From: Dioszegia crocea
Taxonomy: Eukaryota; Basidiomycota; Tremellomycetes; Tremellales; Bulleribasidiaceae
Reading direction: 5' to 3'
DNA length: 60,556 nt
NCBI GenBank assembly: GCA_001600615.1
Contig: BCKK01000014.1
Location: forward strand, 1 to 60,556
Both the position numbers and the translations under genes were made by a program. The notes beneath the pieces are model-generated. The model was given only the letters and a program-made list of their open reading frames with translations. It did no database searches and was not told where the DNA came from. Shown piece after piece: positions 54,159-60,556 of the stretch (positions within the stretch are counted from its first letter, which is position 1; every line of letters begins with the position of its first letter).

Positions 54159-56240
54159 ATGTCCGCTCCGTCAGGTATAAAAGTACCTCCCGCGCTCGCC
54201 TCGGCTTTCCAGGCCGCCCAGAGTAATGGGAATGATGTCCGCGCGCTGGTGTTCGTCATTGAGGGTGGTGAGTGTGGTCCGCTGCTCTCTTACATTTGCG
54301 GTACTGTCTGTATTTCTGAGTCTACTTCTCGTGCTCTCAAGCATCAGCCACCAGGATGAACGGGAGCTCTTGGTTGCAACTGAGAGCGGGCAAGTGGAGG
54401 AATGCGGTGTGACTTCGGCGTCCCGGTCCCTGTTTGAGGTTCCTCTGCTGCCATGGCTGACCCCCAGAATCATTCAAGCACCTCAAGTCAATCCCGCCCA
54501 GGGGTTCCTTCAAGGATGACATGGCTCTCCTACCCGACACTTTACCCACTCAGAACACCCCGGCGAGCTTTGCCTATCGGCTCGATTCGAAAGAGGGTGG
54601 ACAGTACGAGTGGATGATGATTACTTTTGTCCCTGATACTGCTGGGGTATGTCTGCTTCCTCGTCTTCGGACTCCACTAGCCAAGCTGATTCTGTAGGTC
54701 CGTGCAAAGATGCTTCAGGCGTCGTCTAGAGCTGGACTTTTGAAAGCCCTTGGGGGCGGGAACTTCAAACATGAGTGGTTTGCTAATAGCATTGTACGTG
54801 TCGTCTAGGCTTGTCAGATTCCAGAAGTCAGAAGGGGAGCGAATTAGCTGTCGGATCTCAGACCTCCCTACACGCGTTCACATTGGCCATAGCTGATCCC
54901 CGCAGAAAGACCTCACACCTACCGCCCTTTCCGCGCACCTGACCCATCTCGCCTCACCCGCGCCCCTCTCCGCAGCCGAGAAGGCGCTGATGGAAGTGCG
55001 CGAGGCAGAAGCTATCGAAGCCGAGCGCGCGTCTCTTGATCCCGATAATGAACGAAGGCGAATTGCAGCTGTGACGGGCTTGGGTGGAAAGATGAAGTGG
55101 GACCAGGAAGTCGTTGGGGCGATGCAAAAAGTCAGCGAGCGGAGTGATGAGGGTTGGATTGTGGTTCTGGTAAGATTCTCCGCTCGGAACTTGTGCTAGG
55201 AGCTGCCTAATCTCTCACAGGAAATTCCGGCTAAAGACGCCGGATCGGTCACTCTCGTTTCATCCTCCGCTTGCACCCCTTCCCAGCTTGCCTCAAAGGT
55301 CCCCACTAGCACACCATCTTACATCTTCTACTCGTTCCCAACACCTGCCCCAGCGCCTTCTAGCCCTGCAGCTGCTAAAACATGGAAGAGCAGTGCTGGG
55401 GCACCAGGGGATAGTTTCACGCCTAGCGAGGGCGGGAAGCGGACTGTAGCGACGACGTGGAAGCCCTCCGGTGGGGACGGCGAGGAGAAGAGCGGAGAGA
55501 AGAAAGATGGGGATGAGGAAGGCACCGCGGCAAAATTGGGAGAAATGGGTTTAGGAGATGGGGACAAGGATGCAGAGGAGAAAGAGGCCGTCTCGGCCAG
55601 TCCGGTGGCTGAGACGTCACCGATGCCGGTACCGGAGGTTAAAACGAAAGGGAGAGTAATCTTCATCTACTCTTGTCCCAGTGGAAGTCCCGTCAAGCTC
55701 AGGATGGTCTATTCGACTAGTGTCAGAGGTGTTCAGCAGGATGCGGCCGACAAGGCAGGTGTCGAAGTTGTTGGCAAGGTGCGTGATCTCGTATTCATCT
55801 GATAGCAATCAGAAGCTAGTGCATAGCTGATATTGCAGCTGGAAACAGGCGATCCCTCAGATCTCACGGAATCTCAACTCCGAACCGCCCTACCATCCAC
55901 ATCCAAACCTGTACACTCCAATTCCCTTCCCAACCCCTCCTCGTCCTCCTCATCCACGACGAACAAGTCAGCCTTTGGCGCCCCTGCGCCTGCATTCGGC
56001 GGCGCGTTTGGCCGACCTCGACCCGTTGTGCCCAAGAAGGAAAACTCGCTCAGCTCGCTCAATACTGCTCCGAATCAAATCCCTTTACCTGCCTCGGTAC
56101 ATAGTACGCCGGCGGGCGGAGAGGGTGCGGAGGGCGAGGATGGCAAGGAAGGTATCAGGAGGGCGTTTGATGCGTTTGGGCCGAGAGTAGGTGGTGGTGG
56201 TGGAGGATTCGCGAGGCCTAGACCTGCGGGGAAGAGATAG
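54159..56240 (+). CDS. TWF1: Twinfilin (two ADF-homology domains)
   Basis: Actin monomer-sequestering and barbed-end protein with two ADF-H modules. Exon 1 starts MSAPSGIKVPPALASAFQAA and ends VRALVFVIEGG. Exon 2 continues ESFKHLKSIPPRGSFKDDMA, YEWMMITFVPDTAG, then VRAKMLQASSRAGLLKALGG, the first actin-binding helix. The second module has EIPAKDAGSVTLVSSS, PSYIFYSF, KGRVIFIYSCPSGSPVKLRM and VYSTSVRGVQQDAADKAGVE. Relative to animal and yeast twinfilin, the second module carries a long Pro/Glu/Lys/Gly-rich insertion of about 130 residues (around 55340-55640). The tail is extended, with FGAPAPAFGGAFGRPRPVVP and a Gly run before FARPRPAGKR. The module order and key helices are convincing. Confidence 0.88.
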
Positions 56241-56571
56241 GCGGAGAGCGGACAGGTGTTGGATGGTGGACAGAAGTAAATGTTGAAGGGCGGGTTCAGG
56301 ATCTTGTATATGCGTCATGCGAACTTGGAGCAGTAGCAGCCTGAGCTTGGACAAAGCATGCTGGTCGCGTTCGGAGAGCCCCCACTGGCGCCCATGACAT
56401 GATCCGAGGTGGGGTGTTACGTAATGGCCAAATTTCTCAACCGTCAACGGATTTCTCGCTGGCAACGAACAGCAGTCCAACAACCACACATATTCACCCA
56501 CATCAAGCTCTCATATCGCCCTTTCTGACACCTACCACCTTAGTCAGACACCCCACTCAACCACTTGCACC
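56241..56571. other. Spacer between twinfilin and PRMT1
   Basis: 3' flank of twinfilin and promoter/leader of the arginine methyltransferase gene. No other feature is supported. Confidence 0.5.
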
Positions 56572-58340
<1,769 letters not shown>

Positions 58341-59645
58341 TCTGTCTTCTACCAGGCGCATTATATTCATCCTCCCACTACGCCTATATACACACTCCAA
58401 CTCTCATTGTACTTCAACAGGTATTAGATAGGCGCGAAATCCCGCGGAATTCTATGGTCATAGATGCGTTCACCCGGTCTGTAGATTTATCAATATACCC
58501 CCTGTTAAAAAGTCTCGACAAGCTCTGAAGCGGCTGGAACCAGACTTGCTGAAGTGCTAATGACTGATCTGATCATCAAGTACGGCGACTCGTGCGTGCT
58601 GAGTACGACAGATTTGTATTCAACATCCTGCAAACAGTACTACTGGTGCGGGAACCCAAATTGCCCGAAGCGGTAACTCAGCGAGTTTCATCTTTCGTTG
58701 CGCTGTCCCAACGCGACTCTACTCCCCGCTCACCTCGCTCAGTCCTCACTAGTGTTCTAAAGTGGCCGCCTCGCCAGACCGAAGCTACGCTGGATCATGC
58801 TCGGTTCCTGCTCCCCGACGGACCCTTGTCCCGCCTTCAGAAAAGCGAGGACATCCCTGCCTCTTGACTTCACCCTCTAAGCTTGGATNCCGGTGGACCG
58901 AGCTCTCCCGGTCTCGGCATTAAGTTTGCAGTTCCATCAGCCGCATGTTGGAGCAGCCTACCGTGTACGGCACTGATCGAGCGGTAGGTCTAGGCCTATT
59001 TAGGCGGTCCACCGCGCATATCTCTACCACGCCAGCTTCCGATGGAAAGTCACCCGGATGCCGGCATTGGGGTGGCGTCGGGGACCCCGGGATCGCCCAA
59101 GCGAAATTCAACGGGTAGTCATCCATCCTGTTGCATAATCCTTCCCGCACGGGAGGGTAGTCAGTAACCCCATACCCATTGTCTGGTACGTCTCGATCTG
59201 TCTCGATTCTCTAAATACCCATGGAAAGTCTTGGCTTTACGCTAATCTACAGATCGCCGGGCCAGCTGCGGATGGTTCCTGCAAATTCCTGCCGTGTACC
59301 TGGCGAGCACGAGGGGGGATGATCGAGGATTTCGCCCTTGCATTCCTGGAACTCCGACACCCCACCCTTTTCCGTTACCACTTTACGCTACGATCTTCCC
59401 GGTCCCGTCTCTGTCCCTAAGCGAGGTCTGGGACATCCCCCCTAGGTGTCATTCCTTCTGACCCAGAACAAGGGTACGAGGCGGAATGCTTACTCCTAAT
59501 CATTACGGCTTGAGCCAGTGGAACCGAGCTGGATGTAACGCAATCGATTTGGCGGGTCGGCCCGTCTGTGTGCACGCACCAACAAGGCTTCCCGCCTAGC
59601 CTCGGGAAGGGTGGAGGGATCAGGTGATGAGTTGGAGGAGATGGC

Positions 59646-59651
59646 TATAAA
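59646..59651 (+). promoter_or_regulatory. TATA box of the Cys-rich repeat gene
   Basis: TATAAA in GGCTATAAAGATGG, about 175 bp before the ATG at 59826. Strong TATA boxes are otherwise rare in this window, so regulated high-level expression is plausible. Confidence 0.55.
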
Positions 59652-59740
59652 GATGGAGACCCAGCAGCGACTTTTCCCCTCACTCATTCTCCCAACTTCG
59701 TCCTTGCCTCTCCATCACTTCGGCACCTACCTACCTACTC

Positions 59741-59806
59741 CCACTCGACATCGGCTCGCCCTCGTCCATATCCCCACTCAACATCGGCTCGACCTCGTCC
59801 ATACCC
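59741..59806 (+). repeat. 33-bp tandem duplication in the leader of the Cys-rich gene
   Basis: Two near-identical 33-bp units begin at 59741 and 59774 (core ACATCGGCTCG, then CCTCGTCCATA), differing at only a few positions. They lie between the TATA box and the ATG. Confidence 0.8.
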
Positions 59807-59825
59807 CCCTCCACACTCAACCACC

Positions 59826-60556
59826 ATGCGTTGATTCTCCCTGCTCGCCCTCCCCCTCCTCTCCAGCGTCTTCGCCAACCCCCTTCCCTCACCCGAGACG
59901 GCTGAGCTTGCCGTCCGGGACGCCCTCGCTACCCGTACCTTCTTCGAGCACGACTGGCGGTGTAACAACCTGGTCCTCAAGCTTCTTTGCGCCAAGAAGG
60001 GCGGGGACTGGGCTTGTGACAAGTCATGTCAGTGTATCGAGAAGCCCGTCGAGTGCGGCACGTACTGCCCTCTTCGTGATCTCAAGAAGAAGGCATGCGA
60101 GCTTAAGCCCGGGTTCGACTTCAACGATGACAACTGCTCCTGCGACAACACCTGCCCCAACGCAATCCTCCTAAAAATCTCCTGCGCCAAAGACCGGGGC
60201 ACTTTCAACCTCGACAAGTGCCAGTGCGAGAATGCCAAATGCCCTGACTGTGACAACAAGGGCAACGACTGCACTTCCAAGGGCGGCAAGTGGGACGAGA
60301 ACAAGTGCTATTGCACCCCCAAACCCTCCTGCCCCAACGCCGACTGGCTCAAATCCTCCTGTGCCAAGGACCGCGGTACCTTCAACCCGGACACTTGCAA
60401 GTGCGACGGCGCCCAGTGCCCTGACTGCGATGGTCAGGGTAACGCCTGCACTTCCAAGGGCGGCAAGTGGGACGAGGCCAAGTGCTACTGCACTCCCAAG
60501 CCTACCTGCCCCAACGGTGACTGGGCCAAGTCCGTCTGCGCGAAGGACCAGGGCAC
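59826..60556 (+). CDS. Secreted Cys-rich tandem-repeat protein, partial, with a stop at codon 3
   Basis: The ATG at 59826 sits in a good context (CAACCACC before it), but the frame reads M-R-stop-F: TGA at 59832-59834. Beyond it the frame is open to the window edge and encodes a signal-peptide core (FSLLALPLLSSVFANPLPSP) and a propeptide-like ELAVRDALATRT. The Cys-rich domain follows (WRCNNLVLKLLCAKKGGDW, ECGTYCPLRDLKKKAC). From 60153 come tandem 59-residue repeats of the type CPN-x-DWLKSSCAKDRGTF, CKCDGAQCPDCDGQGNACTS, KGGKWDEAKCYCTPKP, each with ten Cys. No other in-frame Met is present. It may be a single-base lesion (TCA to TGA would give MRSFSLL), an assembly error, or a pseudogene. No known domain was recognised; a cell-wall or extracellular role is inferred. 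The 3' end lies outside the window. Confidence 0.7.
60153..60556 (+). repeat. 177-bp coding tandem repeat
   Basis: Units begin with the codon TGC of CPN at 60153, 60330 and 60507, an exact period of 177 bp (59 codons). The third unit is cut by the window end. The units are similar at both DNA and protein level, indicating recent duplication or homogenisation. Confidence 0.9.

Larger units (their letters stand above)
58341..59825. other. Intergenic region without a supported gene
   Basis: About 1.5 kb between PRMT1 and the Cys-rich repeat gene. A 91-codon open frame at 58592-58867 (+) has no domain or splice pattern and is not called. There is a single N at 58889. The right end holds the TATA box and leader of the Cys-rich gene. 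Confidence 0.45.

Noticed and set aside
58592..58867. 91-codon open frame after PRMT1
   Set aside because: No recognisable features and within the length expected by chance; not supported as a gene.
59611..60174. 187-codon frame overlapping the start of the Cys-rich gene
   Set aside because: It starts upstream of the TATA box and reads the leader and Cys-rich region in the wrong frame, giving low-complexity Pro/Ser/Thr; the Cys-rich frame is clearly the coding one.

Overview
The window is nuclear DNA from a basidiomycete yeast, most likely of the Tremellomycetes (Cryptococcus/Kwoniella/Saitozyma-like). Almost every gene is cut by many 40-60 nt GT-AG introns with a CTGAC/CTGAT-like branch site 6-14 nt before the acceptor. 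Genes are packed with 0.2-0.6 kb spacers and often lie head to head. The gene content is fungal: KRE2/MNT1 mannosyltransferase, GPI-anchored Ser-rich protein, NOT4, BUD13 and twinfilin. Two isolated N bases (23735, 58889) show a draft assembly. No rRNA, tRNA, CRISPR array or prokaryotic feature was seen.

Layout. 1-4.0 kb: two tandem minus-strand BCS1-like AAA ATPase copies. The first is cut off before its ATPase core at a sharp breakpoint; the second has an in-frame stop in that core. 4.4-6.2 kb: a YDR124W-like (DUF2841) gene whose ATG is assembled by splicing, preceded by three ACGCGT boxes. 8.2-20.8 kb: housekeeping genes (GT15 mannosyltransferase, GPI-anchored protein, holo-ACP synthase, NOT4, BUD13, COX6, an unnamed 61-aa protein, a wax-synthase-like MBOAT). 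21.4-29.5 kb: a third, intact BCS1-like gene with a GC-AG intron, then three tandem, essentially intronless F-box-like paralogues that look lineage-specific. 30.0-32.8 kb: HSP10 and HSP60 head to head over about 200 bp. 33.2-37.3 kb: a very large disordered protein I do not recognise. 39.3-58.3 kb: vacuolar-type amino-acid transporter, TDA3-like FAD oxidoreductase, UBL-BAG protein, PIG-M/GPI14, ELYS-like nucleoporin, SAR1, LOG-family hydrolase followed by (possibly fused to) an aminodeoxychorismate lyase, IMPACT/YDL177C-like protein, twinfilin, PRMT1. 59.8 kb to the end: a secreted Cys-rich protein with 177-bp coding repeats that leaves the window and carries a stop at codon 3.

Themes. Secretory/GPI pathway genes (GT15, GPI protein, GPI14, SAR1) and mitochondrial proteostasis genes (HSP60/HSP10, BCS1-like, COX6) recur, but they are dispersed rather than clustered by pathway. 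The accessory-looking parts are the BCS1-like copies, the F-box-like array and the Cys-rich repeat gene. The most unusual single observations are the possible LOG-ADCL fusion, the three-member F-box-like family with a conserved C-terminal Trp/Cys motif, the degenerating BCS1-like copies, and the Cys-rich repeat gene with its early stop.
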